From Streptomyces sp. GESEQ-35 (GTDB lineage Bacteria > Actinomycetota > Actinomycetes > Streptomycetales > Streptomycetaceae), in NCBI RefSeq assembly GCF_017948485.1, contig NZ_JAFFSX010000038.1:43029-107028 (forward strand): a stretch of 64,000 nucleotides of DNA, in the 5' to 3' direction. Positions within the stretch are counted from its first letter, which is position 1; each line of letters starts with the position of its first letter. Both the position numbers and the translations under genes were made by a program. This document shows positions 8,902-17,262 of the stretch, piece after piece. Below the pieces are notes generated by a model. That model was not told the DNA's origin and made no database searches. It worked only from the letters and a program-made list of their open reading frames with translations.

Positions 8902-9720
8902 CTACTTCGGGTCGCGGTTGAAGGACGCCTTGGACCAGAAGTAGCCGAGTACGGCGAGGCCCAGGCACCAGGCGATGGAGATCCACCAGTTGTGGCCGAT
9001 CTCGGTGCCGAGGAGCAGGCCGCGCAGGGTCTCGATGGTCGGGGTGAACGGCTGGTACTCGGCGATCGGCTGGAACCAGCCCGGCATCGCGTCGACCGGG
9101 ACGAAGGCGCTGGAGATGAGGGGCAGGAAGATCAGCGGCATCGCGTTGTTGCTGGCCGCTTCGGCGTTCGGGCTGACCAGGCCCATGCCGACCGCGATCC
9201 AGGTGAGCGCCAGGGCGAACAGGACGAGCAGGGCGAAGCCCGCGACCCACTCCAGGACGGTGGCGTCGGTGGAGCGGAAGCCGATGGCCACACCGACGGC
9301 GCCGACGAAGACCACGCTCAGCACGCACTGGAGCACGCTGCCGATGACATGTCCGATGAGGATGGAGCCGCGGTGGATCCGCATCGTGCGGAAGCGGGCG
9401 ATGATGCCCTCGGTCATGTCCGTGGACACCGACACCGCGGTGCCGATCGTGGTGCCGCCGATGGTCATCAGCAGGATGCCCGGGACGAGATAGGCGATGT
9501 ACTCGGAGCGGTCGGCTCCGCCGCCGCCGATGCCCGCGCTCATCACGTCGCCGAAGAGGTAGACGAACAGCAGGAGCAGCATGATCGGCGTGAGCAGCAG
9601 GTTCAGGGTCATGGACGGGTAGCGCCGGGCGTGCAGCAGGTTGCGGCGCAGCATGGTGCTCGAGTTGCGCACGGCCAGGGAGATCCGGGCCGGGTGGGCG
9701 GGAGCCTGGGTGGAGCTCAT
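8902..9720 (-). CDS. ABC-2 type exporter permease (DrrB-like)
   Basis: A 272-residue integral membrane protein with six hydrophobic segments, the usual ABC-2 permease layout: the first around residues 37-57, the last around 245-263. Its ATG at 9720 overlaps the TGA of the ATPase gene by four bases (ATGA), so the two are translationally coupled. With that ATPase it should form a DrrAB-like exporter of drugs or lipids. The same frame extends upstream inside the ATPase gene, but the MSSTQAPAHPAR start fits the family. Confidence 0.92.
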   Translation of the reverse strand: MSSTQAPAHPARISLAVRNSSTMLRRNLLHARRYPSMTLNLLLTPIMLLLLFVYLFGDVMSAGIGGGGADRSEYIAYLVPGILLMTIGGTTIGTAVSVSTDMTEGIIARFRTMRIHRGSILIGHVIGSVLQCVLSVVFVGAVGVAIGFRSTDATVLEWVAGFALLVLFALALTWIAVGMGLVSPNAEAASNNAMPLIFLPLISSAFVPVDAMPGWFQPIAEYQPFTPTIETLRGLLLGTEIGHNWWISIAWCLGLAVLGYFWSKASFNRDPK

Positions 9721-10718
9721 CGGACGGTCTCCTTGGGCTGGTTGGGGATGCCGGCGGGCCCGGTCAGGGCGAAGAACACGTCGTCGAGGTCGGGGGTGTG
9801 CACGGTGAACTCGTCCGCCTCGATACCGGCCGAGTCCAGCCAGTCGAGGATGGAGCGCAGTTCGCGCTGGCTGCCGTCGCTGGGCAGTTGCAATGCCAGT
9901 GCCTCGTCGTCCCGGGTGACCTCGCGCAGGGCGGAGGCGGCGGACCGGTAGGCGGCCGGGTCGGAGAAGCGCAGGCGCACATGGCCGCCGGGGATCATCC
10001 GCTTCAGCTCCTCCGCGCTTCCCTCGGCGGCGATCCTGCCGTCGTTGAGGACGGCGATGCGGTCGGCGAGTTCGTCGGCCTCTTCCAGGTACTGGGTGGT
10101 GAGGAAGACGGTCACCCCGTCGGAGACGAGCTCGCGGATGATGCCCCACATGTTGTGGCGGCTGCGCGGGTCGAGGCCGGTGGTCGGCTCGTCCAGGAAG
10201 ATGATCCGGGGGCTGCCGACCAGGGTCATGGCGATGTCCAGGCGGCGCTTCATGCCGCCGGAGTAGGTGGAGGCGGGCTTCTTGGCGGCCTCGGTGAGGT
10301 CGAACCGCTCCAGCAGTTCGGCGGTGACCCGCCGCCCCTCGCTCTTGGGCAGCAGGTGCAGGTCCGCCATGAGGAGCATGTTCTCCTCGCCGGTGATCAG
10401 GCCGTCGACGGCGGAGAACTGTCCCGTGACGCCGATCGCGCCGCGCACCCCGTCCGGGGAGGTGGCGATGTCGTGGCCGGCGACCTGGGCCTGTCCGCCG
10501 TCGGCGGTGATGAGCGTGGAGAGGATCTTCACGGCGGTGGTCTTGCCGGCGCCGTTCGGCCCGAGCAGCGCGAACACCGAGCCGGCCGGGATGGTGAGGT
10601 CGATGCCGTCGAGGACGGTCTTGTCGCCGTACGACTTGCGCAGACCGACGGCGGAGACGGCGGCCGGTGACGGGCGACCGTCGCCCTGACTGGACGTGGG
10701 CATGACAGATGAAGGCAT
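9717..10718 (-). CDS. ABC exporter ATP-binding protein (DrrA family)
   Basis: A 333-residue ABC ATPase. Walker A GPNGAGKT is at residues 53-60, the signature YSGGMKRRL at 152-160, and Walker B IIFLDEPTTGLD at 172-183. The C-terminal 90 residues form the extra domain typical of DrrA (daunorubicin-resistance) ATPases. The ATG at 10718 is preceded by GGGAGG. It is the third gene of a leftward operon behind an RHH protein and a DUF4097 protein and works with the permease encoded next. Confidence 0.93.
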   Translation of the reverse strand: MPSSVMPTSSQGDGRPSPAAVSAVGLRKSYGDKTVLDGIDLTIPAGSVFALLGPNGAGKTTAVKILSTLITADGGQAQVAGHDIATSPDGVRGAIGVTGQFSAVDGLITGEENMLLMADLHLLPKSEGRRVTAELLERFDLTEAAKKPASTYSGGMKRRLDIAMTLVGSPRIIFLDEPTTGLDPRSRHNMWGIIRELVSDGVTVFLTTQYLEEADELADRIAVLNDGRIAAEGSAEELKRMIPGGHVRLRFSDPAAYRSAASALREVTRDDEALALQLPSDGSQRELRSILDWLDSAGIEADEFTVHTPDLDDVFFALTGPAGIPNQPKETVR

Positions 10719-10785
10719 GGGGCCCTCCCGTTAGAAGGCTGAAGTCACTGGGGAAGTAGGGGGATCGAGACCGGCTCCGGTGGGG

Positions 10786-11634
10786 TCAGGCCTTGGCGCG
10801 GCGGACGTCGATGTTGCCGTGCCGGGTGCGGGCGCGGATCTTGACGGTGTCCTCGGTCTGCTCCGGGGTCTCGGACGCGGTGAGCGTGTTGCGCACCTGG
10901 CCGGAGCCCGAGTTGACGTCGAGCCAGGCGGCCGTGCCCTCGCGGACGCCGACGTCGATGGCGCCGAAGTTGGTCTCCAACTGGACGGTGCCGCGGGCCA
11001 CTTCGTCCACGCGCAGGGTGCCGTGGGCGGTGGTGGCGGTGACCGAGTCCTCGGCGCGCCGGATCTCGATGTCACCGTTGGCGCCGCTCACCCGCAGCTC
11101 GCCGGTCGCGGCGCCGACGGTCGTGGTGCCGTGCGAGTTCTTCAGGACGGCGGGGCCGTCGACGAGGCCGACACGCAGGCTGCCGGAGCTGGTGGTGATC
11201 TCGGCCGTGCCCTCGACCCGGTCCACGGTGATCGAGCCGTGCGACGCGGTCAGCTTCAGCGGGCCGGTCGTGTCGAAGCGGGCGTCGCCGGCCGAGATCT
11301 TCACGCGGACCTCGCCGAGCCGGCCCTCGCCGAGCACCTGGGCCCAGGCGCCGGTCATGTCGATGCGCGAGTCCGTGGGCAGTTCGACGGTCACGTCGAC
11401 GGTGCCGGTGCGGCCGAGGCCGAACAGATTGCCCTTGGGTGTCCTGACGGTCAGTGCGCCGCCCGCGTACGTGACCTCGGTCTGCTCGGTCGCCCGTACG
11501 TCCAGCTCCCTCTTCGGGTCGCGGGGCCGCAACTCGACGACCGTGTCGAGGCGGTCGCTCGCGGTGAACTGGATGGAACCGGCCTCCACGTTCGCGGTGA
11601 CCGAGATCGGTTCGGGGGTGTCGAAAGTAGGCAT
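10786..11634 (-). CDS. DUF4097-family beta-strand repeat protein
   Basis: A 282-residue protein of repeated short beta strands with patterns such as TASHGSITVDRVEG, TTSSGSLRVGLVDG and TTAHGTLRVDEVARG, the right-handed toast-rack-like repeats of DUF4097. No signal peptide or membrane segment is seen, so it appears cytoplasmic. Such proteins are often encoded with ABC exporters and envelope-stress regulators. Its place between an RHH regulator and a DrrAB exporter suggests a sensing or scaffold role, which is inference. It starts at ATG 11634, about 100 bases after the RHH gene. Confidence 0.85.
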   Translation of the reverse strand: MPTFDTPEPISVTANVEAGSIQFTASDRLDTVVELRPRDPKRELDVRATEQTEVTYAGGALTVRTPKGNLFGLGRTGTVDVTVELPTDSRIDMTGAWAQVLGEGRLGEVRVKISAGDARFDTTGPLKLTASHGSITVDRVEGTAEITTSSGSLRVGLVDGPAVLKNSHGTTTVGAATGELRVSGANGDIEIRRAEDSVTATTAHGTLRVDEVARGTVQLETNFGAIDVGVREGTAAWLDVNSGSGQVRNTLTASETPEQTEDTVKIRARTRHGNIDVRRAKA

Positions 11635-11734
11635 GGCTGTCCCGTCCTCTTGGGTCTTCAGGGCGTCCCCGCTGGTGGGACGTGGTGTGGGTGCTGTGCT
11701 CAGTCCTTCTTGGGGCGCGGGCCGGTGGGCGCGG

Positions 11735-12253
11735 CTAGCGCACCCAGCCCGTGAAGCTCTGTCCGACGGTCTGGGCCTTTTCCGTCGTACGCGGCCGGGT
11801 GCCGCCGTCGACCGCGGCCGACACGGCCCGCACCAGCCACGCGTTGACCGACAGGCCCTCGCGGCTCGCGGCCTCTTCGGCGCGGGCCTTGAGGTGGGCC
11901 GGCAGACGCAGGTTGACGCGGGCGGTGCCGCCCTCGTCGCCGTCGGCCGGCGCCGAGGTCATGAACGATTCGACGGGTGCGGTCGGCTCCATGGAGGCAC
12001 CGCCGTCGGTGGGCGGCAGCGTCACCACGAAGTCGGGGTCGAGCCCGCGCAGCCGTACGTCGACCGAGCCGGGGGCGAGTTCACGGGTGATCTCGTCCAT
12101 CGCGGCGGAGAGCACGTTGAGCATGGTCAGCCGGGTCGCCGACTCCAGGGGAGCGGTGAGCCGCTGGGCCAGCTCGCGGGCTTCGTCGCCGCCGGCTTCG
12201 GCGGCCACCGCGAGTTCGCGGCGGAGAGTGTCGACATACGGGGTGAGGTCCAT
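11735..12253 (-). CDS. Ribbon-helix-helix (HicB/Arc-like) DNA-binding protein
   Basis: A 172-residue protein whose residues 110-148 (ARVNLRLPAHLKARAEEAAS then GLSVNAWLVRAVSAAV) form a ribbon-helix-helix DNA-binding domain. The N-terminal 100 residues are helical and then acidic and Pro/Gly-rich, perhaps a dimerisation or ligand domain. No toxin gene lies beside it, so despite HicB similarity it is more likely the repressor of its own operon than an antitoxin. It heads the leftward operon with DUF4097 and the DrrAB-like exporter. ATGGC repeats overlap its promoter region. Confidence 0.75.
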   Translation of the reverse strand: MDLTPYVDTLRRELAVAAEAGGDEARELAQRLTAPLESATRLTMLNVLSAAMDEITRELAPGSVDVRLRGLDPDFVVTLPPTDGGASMEPTAPVESFMTSAPADGDEGGTARVNLRLPAHLKARAEEAASREGLSVNAWLVRAVSAAVDGGTRPRTTEKAQTVGQSFTGWVR

Positions 12254-12256
12254 GAC

Positions 12257-12297
12257 GCCATCATGGCACCACTATGGCGACATGTGCAAGCGATGGC
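12257..12297. promoter_or_regulatory. ATGGC-repeat candidate operator for the RHH protein
   Basis: GCCAT-C-ATGGC is a perfect inverted repeat at 12257-12267, followed by two direct copies of ATGGC at 12274 and 12293. The cluster starts four bases upstream of the RHH gene's start codon. RHH proteins commonly bind arrays of short repeats as stacked dimers, which makes this a natural autoregulatory site. Confidence 0.45.
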
Positions 12298-12410
12298 GGC
12301 ACTTCACGCCGGGTGAACTTGAGAGGACGTCACTGACCTGTGGAAACGCATGAAGGGCGCGCGGAGTCATTGTGGCGCCACACTCACTCACGCGACTTTT
12401 CGAGCACCGA

Positions 12411-12450
12411 ATGGCACCGGATGGCATCAGATGACGCCAAGCGGCGCCAC
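12411..12450. repeat. Four-unit, 10-bp phased ATGGC-like repeat
   Basis: Successive 10-base units begin ATGGCACCGG, ATGGCATCAG, ATGACGCCAA and GCGGCGCCAC. The first two share ATGGCA with the repeats near the RHH start about 120 bases away; the last two drift. It lies in the divergent intergenic region between the RHH operon and the siderophore-binding lipoprotein gene. Confidence 0.45.
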
Positions 12451-12492
12451 CCGACGCACTCTCGCGCCGACGGCTACCCACAAAGAAGACAC

Positions 12493-12511
12493 TTAGGTTA
12501 GCTTTACCTAA
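12493..12511. promoter_or_regulatory. Iron box (DmdR1/IdeR operator) of the siderophore-binding protein gene
   Basis: TTAGGTTAGCTTTACCTAA matches the 19-bp actinobacterial iron box, with TTAGGT/ACCTAA half-sites. It ends 31 bases before the lipoprotein start codon, where a bound repressor would block the promoter under iron-replete conditions. Confidence 0.9.
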
Positions 12512-12542
12512 ATTTGCCGTACGGCTGGAAAGAAGCCCTCTC

Positions 12543-13592
12543 ATGACCGCTGCGAACCCCCGCTCCGCCGCCTCCGCCCCCGGCCCGTCCCGTCGTCGTC
12601 TGCTCGTGGCCGGCGGGGCGCTCGCCCTCGGTCCGCTGCTCGCCGCCTGCGGCAGTGGCGCATCGAAGGCGGAGGACGCCGAGGCGAGCAAGAGTGGCGG
12701 ACCCTGGTCGTTCAAGGACGACCGCGGCCGGACGGTCAGCACCGACGCGAAGCCGGAGACGATCGTCGCGTTCGTCAGCACCGCCGCCGCGCTCTACGAC
12801 TACGGCGTCAAGTGCACGGGTGTCTTCGGCCCCACCGAGCCGCTCGATGGCAAGCCCAACCCGCAGGCCGGTGACATGGACGTGGCCGAGCTGACCAGCC
12901 TTGGCACCGCCTGGGGCCAGTTCAACGTCGAGAAGTACGCCGCCCTCCAGCCCCAACTGCTGATCAGCAACATGTTCCCGGCGCCGGATCTGTGGTTCGT
13001 CCCCGAGGAGAGCAAGAAGAAGATCGAGGCTCTCGCACCGACCGTCGGCATCAGCATCGCCCGCACCTCGCTGCTGAACCCGCTGAAGCGCACGGCCGAA
13101 CTGGCGGAATCCCTCGGCGCCGACCTGAGCGCCAAGAAGGTCATCGACGCCAAGGCCCGCTTCGAACGTGCCGTCGAGACCCTGCGCGGTGCCGCTCGGG
13201 CGGGCGACGGTCTCAAGGTCATGGCGATCACCGGCGACAGCGAGAACTTCTACGTCGCCGTGCCCGACTCCTACGCCGACCTGAACTACTTCAAGGACCT
13301 CGGCGTGGACTTCGTCGAGGGCGAGAAGTCCGACGAGTGGGGCTTCTGGGAGTTCCTCAGCTGGGAGAACATCGACAAGTACGACGCCGATCTCATCATG
13401 GTCGACAACCGCTCCAGCGCGATGACCCCCGACCAGCTCGCCGAGAAGGCCACCTGGCGCCAACTCCCCGCGGTCAAGGCCGGCCAGACCACCCCCTGGT
13501 CGATGGAGGAGCGCTTCAGCTACGCCGGCTTCGCCCCCGTCGTCGAACGCCTCGCCGCCGCGGTCGAGAAGTCGAAGAAGCTCACGGCATAG
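12543..13592 (+). CDS. Iron-siderophore ABC transporter substrate-binding lipoprotein
   Basis: A 349-residue periplasmic-binding-type lipoprotein. The N-terminus combines a twin-arginine-like SRRRLL (16-21) with a hydrophobic stretch and a lipobox LLAAC, the lipidated Cys being residue 36. The rest has the two-lobe TroA/FecB-like pattern, including ETIVAFVSTAAALYDYGV and YDADLIMVDNRSS. An iron box directly upstream makes an iron-siderophore ligand very likely. The permease and ATPase genes are not beside it, so it presumably shares a transporter encoded elsewhere. It is convergent with CopC-CopD, 11 bases apart. Confidence 0.92.
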   Translation: MTAANPRSAASAPGPSRRRLLVAGGALALGPLLAACGSGASKAEDAEASKSGGPWSFKDDRGRTVSTDAKPETIVAFVSTAAALYDYGVKCTGVFGPTEPLDGKPNPQAGDMDVAELTSLGTAWGQFNVEKYAALQPQLLISNMFPAPDLWFVPEESKKKIEALAPTVGISIARTSLLNPLKRTAELAESLGADLSAKKVIDAKARFERAVETLRGAARAGDGLKVMAITGDSENFYVAVPDSYADLNYFKDLGVDFVEGEKSDEWGFWEFLSWENIDKYDADLIMVDNRSSAMTPDQLAEKATWRQLPAVKAGQTTPWSMEERFSYAGFAPVVERLAAAVEKSKKLTA

Positions 13593-13603
13593 CACCGGGC
13601 CTC

Positions 13604-15340
13604 TCACTCCTCGATCCGCACCGTCCGCTCCTCACTCACCTGGTCGATCTCGGACACTCTGACCGTCACCTTCATCGTCCACTCCCCGGCCACCGGCAGG
13701 GTGAACGAACCGTTCCCCCAGTAGCCGCCCTTGTCCGTCAGCTCGGTGTCGAGCGGACCGATGTCCTGGGCGGGGAGGGTGAAGGAGAGACGGAGTTCGG
13801 GGACGACGGCCAGGCCGCCGTCGGCGCCGTAGACGACGGCCTCGACGGTGTTGTCGCCGGTGCGGCCCGGGTCGAGGGTGATCTGCACCTTGCCCTTCGC
13901 ACCCACGGTGCCGACCTCGAAGGGGACGGTCGTGACGGACGCGGCGGGCAGCGCGCCCGCCTGCGCCGCCTCGGTCTCCGCGCGGCCGGGCAGCGTCCCG
14001 GTGAGCACGGTCGTGATCAGCAGCACCACGGCGGCGACGCCGACTTCGGCCAGCACGGACCGGCGCAGGGCTCGCTGATCAGGTGCGGCCGGTGGGGCGG
14101 GCGGCGGCGGTTCCGGAAGGGACGGGCCGCCGGCCGGCACCCGTTCCCGTACGGCCTGCTCCGCGTCCGTCGTGATGGCCTCCGTCGTGATGGCCCTCGC
14201 CGTCCACCGCCGCGAGTATCCCGCCGCCGCCAGCAGCAACACGACCGCGACCAGCTTGGCGATCAGGATCTGCCCGTACGACGTGTCGGTGAAGGCGTTC
14301 CAGGAGCCCAGCCCGCGCCAGGACTGGTAGACGCCGGTGACGACCAGGACGGTCACGGAGGCGAAGGCGAGCCGGGAGAAGCGGGCGACCGTCAGGGCCG
14401 ATGCCGGGCCGCGCAGGGTCAGGAGCAGGGCCACGAGTCCGCCCAGCCACACCGCCGTCGCCAGCAGATGCAACGCGGACGAGGTGATCGCCACCGGCAC
14501 CTGGATCCCGGCGGACGCATGCTCGGCCGCCGCCCAGGTCAGCGCGAGGCCGGCCGCGAGTACGGCTCCCGGCACCACCGGGATGCGCCTGCGCAGCAGG
14601 ACCGCCGCGGCCGCCAGCAGCCCCAGCCGCGCCAGCAGCAGCGCACCCGGCCGGCCGGTCATCGTCTCGCCCAGCGCGGCGGCGTCGAAGGCGGTCGCCG
14701 GTCCTGTGCCCGCCTCGTACGGGGCGCGCAGCACCAGCAGGACAAGGGTGGCGCCGAGCAGGGTCCACCATGCCGCCCACAGGAGCTTGTCCAGGCGCTC
14801 GGGGTGCGGCGGGCGGCAGACCGCGACGAACACCGCCGTGCCGATGAGCAGGACACCGGCGAGATAGGCGAGGTAGCGGGCGATGTCCCAGAGGGTGCCG
14901 GTCGCCGGGTCCTCGACCGGGCCGGTGTCCACCGTCCCGGTCGTCGCGGAGGGCTTGCCCACGGAGAAGGTGAAGGCGCCGGACACCGGGTGGCTGTCCG
15001 CCGACACCACCCGCCACGCCACCGTGAACGTCCCGGTGTCGAGCTTCGCGGGCAGGCTCACCCGTACCGCGTCCGAACCGCCCGGCACATGCTCCGCCTC
15101 GTCGAGGCGCAGCCGGTGGCCGGTGGGGTCCAGGATGCGAACGGAGTCGTCGAGCAGGCCCACGGACTCCGTGAAGGTCAGGGTGAGTTCACCGGGGGCT
15201 GACTTGAGGACGGTTCCGTCGGCTGGGTCGGTGGAGCGGAGTGCGGCATGCGCCGACGCCGTTCCCGCGCCGCCGAGGACGAGCAGGACCAGCACGGTGC
15301 ATAGCAGCACCAGCCCTTGAACTCCTCGCCTTCGGACCAA
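13604..15340 (-). CDS. CopC-CopD fusion copper protein
   Basis: A 578-residue envelope protein. A signal peptide ends at ASA (28-30), leaving His31 as the mature N-terminus, the expected CopC copper ligand; DSHPVSG around residue 114 supplies another conserved His. The CopC beta-sandwich is followed by about eight membrane helices of the CopD type. The C-terminal 110 residues form another extracytoplasmic beta domain (TVPFEVGTVGAKGKVQITLD...). It probably binds copper outside the cell and moves it across the membrane. No copper regulator is adjacent. It ends 11 bases from the siderophore-binding protein gene. Confidence 0.88.
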   Translation of the reverse strand: MVRRRGVQGLVLLCTVLVLLVLGGAGTASAHAALRSTDPADGTVLKSAPGELTLTFTESVGLLDDSVRILDPTGHRLRLDEAEHVPGGSDAVRVSLPAKLDTGTFTVAWRVVSADSHPVSGAFTFSVGKPSATTGTVDTGPVEDPATGTLWDIARYLAYLAGVLLIGTAVFVAVCRPPHPERLDKLLWAAWWTLLGATLVLLVLRAPYEAGTGPATAFDAAALGETMTGRPGALLLARLGLLAAAAVLLRRRIPVVPGAVLAAGLALTWAAAEHASAGIQVPVAITSSALHLLATAVWLGGLVALLLTLRGPASALTVARFSRLAFASVTVLVVTGVYQSWRGLGSWNAFTDTSYGQILIAKLVAVVLLLAAAGYSRRWTARAITTEAITTDAEQAVRERVPAGGPSLPEPPPPAPPAAPDQRALRRSVLAEVGVAAVVLLITTVLTGTLPGRAETEAAQAGALPAASVTTVPFEVGTVGAKGKVQITLDPGRTGDNTVEAVVYGADGGLAVVPELRLSFTLPAQDIGPLDTELTDKGGYWGNGSFTLPVAGEWTMKVTVRVSEIDQVSEERTVRIEE

Positions 15341-15416
15341 TTCGGATCTCCGTCTTCCGCGTCTTCCGCTAACTTCTCGGCCACTCCGATACGTACGTAT
15401 ACGAAGGGCTCGATGC

Positions 15417-16178
15417 TCACCAGGTCGGCCGAGCGGACACTCCTCCGTCCACGACGAGGTCGTGCCCGGTGATCCAGGACGCGAGGGGGGACGCCAGGAA
15501 CACGCAGGCGTCGCCGACGTCCTCCGGCCGCCCGAGCCGTCCGGCGGGCGCCGCGCGTTCCCATCGCCCCACCCCCTCCGGCCAGTCCTCCGCGAGCCCT
15601 TCCCGGTCGATCAGCCCGGGCGAGACGGTGTTGACGCGGATCCCGAACGGCCCGTACTCCAGGGCCGCGGCCCGTGCGTGCATGACGACACCCGCCTTGG
15701 ACACGGAGTAGTGCGCGTGCAGCGGAGCCGGCCGGTGGGCCTCGATGGAGGCGATGTGCGTCACGCTCCCGCCCCCGGCCTCCCGCATGATCTCCGCGGC
15801 CGCCTGCGTACACGCGAACACACTCGACAGATTGGTGTCCACGACCGCCCGCCACTCCTCCGCCGTCATCCCTGGCAGCGGCTGCGTCGGCTGTACGCCC
15901 GCGTTGTTGACCAGCGCGGTCAGCACCCCGCCGGCCCACTCGGCGGCCTCGCGCACGACCCGCCGGCACTCGTCCGCGTCGGACAGGTCGCCTTGCAGTA
16001 CGACGGCCCGCCGGCCCAGCTCCTCGATCCGGTACGCCACCGCACGCGCCTCCTCCACCGCCGTACGGCAGTGCAGCGCGACCGCCGCTCCCTCCTCGGC
16101 GAAGCGCAGCGCGATCCCGCGTCCGATGCCGCCGCCCGCGCCCGTGACAAGGGCGGTCTGTCCCTCCAGCAGAGTCAT
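15417..16178 (-). CDS. SDR-family oxidoreductase
   Basis: A 253-residue short-chain dehydrogenase/reductase. The cofactor motif TGAGGGIG is at 12-19, NNAG at 91-94, and the catalytic set is Asn116, Ser144, Tyr157 (YSVSK) and Lys161. I chose the ATG at 16178, which overlaps the cupin stop by four bases (ATGA); longer in-frame starts lie inside the cupin gene. It is the last gene of the iron-box-controlled leftward operon with penicillin acylase, GNAT and cupin. The substrate is unknown. Confidence 0.92.
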   Translation of the reverse strand: MTLLEGQTALVTGAGGGIGRGIALRFAEEGAAVALHCRTAVEEARAVAYRIEELGRRAVVLQGDLSDADECRRVVREAAEWAGGVLTALVNNAGVQPTQPLPGMTAEEWRAVVDTNLSSVFACTQAAAEIMREAGGGSVTHIASIEAHRPAPLHAHYSVSKAGVVMHARAAALEYGPFGIRVNTVSPGLIDREGLAEDWPEGVGRWERAAPAGRLGRPEDVGDACVFLASPLASWITGHDLVVDGGVSARPTW

Positions 16179-16654
16179 GGACGGCACAGTTCCACGATCC
16201 GGGCGGCCTCGGCCGGGTAGCGCGCCGTGAGGTCGGCCACGTCCCCGTGTTCGTAGCCCTCGTAGGTGAAGCCGGGCGCCATGGTGCAGCCGAAGAGGGC
16301 CCACGCGCCGCCCGCGGCCACGCGCGCGCCCATCCACGTACGGGCCGGGACGGTGAACTGCGGATGCTGCCCGCCGAGTATGTCCGGCCCCATGACGACC
16401 GTCCGCGAGGTGCCGTCCGGGGCGAGCAGCAGCAACTGGAGTGGATCGCCCCGATAGAAGTGCCAGACCTCGTCGGTGGGCAGCCGGTGCAGGGCCGAGA
16501 AGCCGTCCGGTGCGGCCGTCAGCAGGGCGACTATGGCCGTGCCGTCGGGCCGCCCGTCCGCCCGCTCGGGCCCGGCCCAGGTCTGCCGGTACAGCCCGCC
16601 CTCACGCGGTATGGGCTCCAGTCCGTAGTGGGCGATGAGGTCGTCAGGGGTCAC
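16175..16654 (-). CDS. DUF985 cupin-domain protein
   Basis: A 159-residue single-domain cupin of the DUF985 type, with ALHRLPTDEVWHFYRGDPLQ as the first cupin motif (candidate metal ligands His and Glu) and a later second motif. It starts at GTG 16654, overlapping the GNAT stop by four bases (GTGA), and its stop overlaps the SDR start. Family members are sugar-isomerase-like or metal-binding cupins without one agreed reaction. Tight coupling in an iron-responsive operon suggests a metabolic step there. Confidence 0.88.
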   Translation of the reverse strand: MTPDDLIAHYGLEPIPREGGLYRQTWAGPERADGRPDGTAIVALLTAAPDGFSALHRLPTDEVWHFYRGDPLQLLLLAPDGTSRTVVMGPDILGGQHPQFTVPARTWMGARVAAGGAWALFGCTMAPGFTYEGYEHGDVADLTARYPAEAARIVELCRP

Positions 16655-17262
16655 TCGCGGAAGGCTACCTCCCGGGTGAGGAAGGCCAGTTGGGCATGCT
16701 TCTCGGGCAGATACACGTCAGGGAGGTCGATCTCGGGCAGCACGACGACGGGTCCGGCCGTGAACCCCTGCTTGAAGAAGCGGGCGACCGCCTTCTCGTT
16801 GCGCACGTCGGGATCGACCACGACCCGGTGCCGGTCCAGACCGAGCAGCACGTACGAGACGAGGGCGCCGAGCAGCGCCGCGCTCCAGCCGGGCCGCGCG
16901 CCGTGCGTTCCGGCGGGCGCGAGCAGCAGATGCACGCCGATGTCGCCGGGCTCGGCCCGGTAGCACTCGCTGACCCGGTCCGCCTCCGGCTCGTACGTCT
17001 GGAGCAGCGCGACCGGTTCCGCGTCGCAGACCACCAGGAAGGCGTGATGGGTGTCGAGCGTGTCCATGTGGGCGTAGGTCTCGGCCACCTGGTTCCGGGT
17101 GAGGCCGTTCATGCCCCAGAAGGAGGCCCGCTCCTCGCTCACCCAGCCGTGCACCACCCCGGCGTCGGCCTGCGCGTCCAGCGGCAGCACGCGGATGGTT
17201 CCGAGGCCGTCGACCGGCTGCTCGTGGACGGCCGCACGGGTGGGGGCGTAGGTGTCAGACAT
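16651..17262 (-). CDS. GNAT-family (siderophore-type) N-acyltransferase
   Basis: A 203-residue acyltransferase resembling the IucB/RhbD-type acetyltransferases that acylate hydroxylamines in hydroxamate siderophore synthesis. GDIGVHLLLAPAGTHGARPGW and RVVVDPDVRNEKAVARFFKQG hold the acyl-CoA-binding and C-terminal GNAT features. The ATG at 17262 overlaps the penicillin acylase stop by eight bases. No hydroxylase, decarboxylase or NIS synthetase lies in the window, so it may act on a siderophore made elsewhere, as I recall proposed for accessory genes at desferrioxamine loci. Confidence 0.82.
   Translation of the reverse strand: MSDTYAPTRAAVHEQPVDGLGTIRVLPLDAQADAGVVHGWVSEERASFWGMNGLTRNQVAETYAHMDTLDTHHAFLVVCDAEPVALLQTYEPEADRVSECYRAEPGDIGVHLLLAPAGTHGARPGWSAALLGALVSYVLLGLDRHRVVVDPDVRNEKAVARFFKQGFTAGPVVVLPEIDLPDVYLPEKHAQLAFLTREVAFRE

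Noticed and set aside
11735..12253. HicAB toxin-antitoxin pair
   Set aside because: No HicA-sized toxin gene lies on either side; the gene leads an exporter operon instead.
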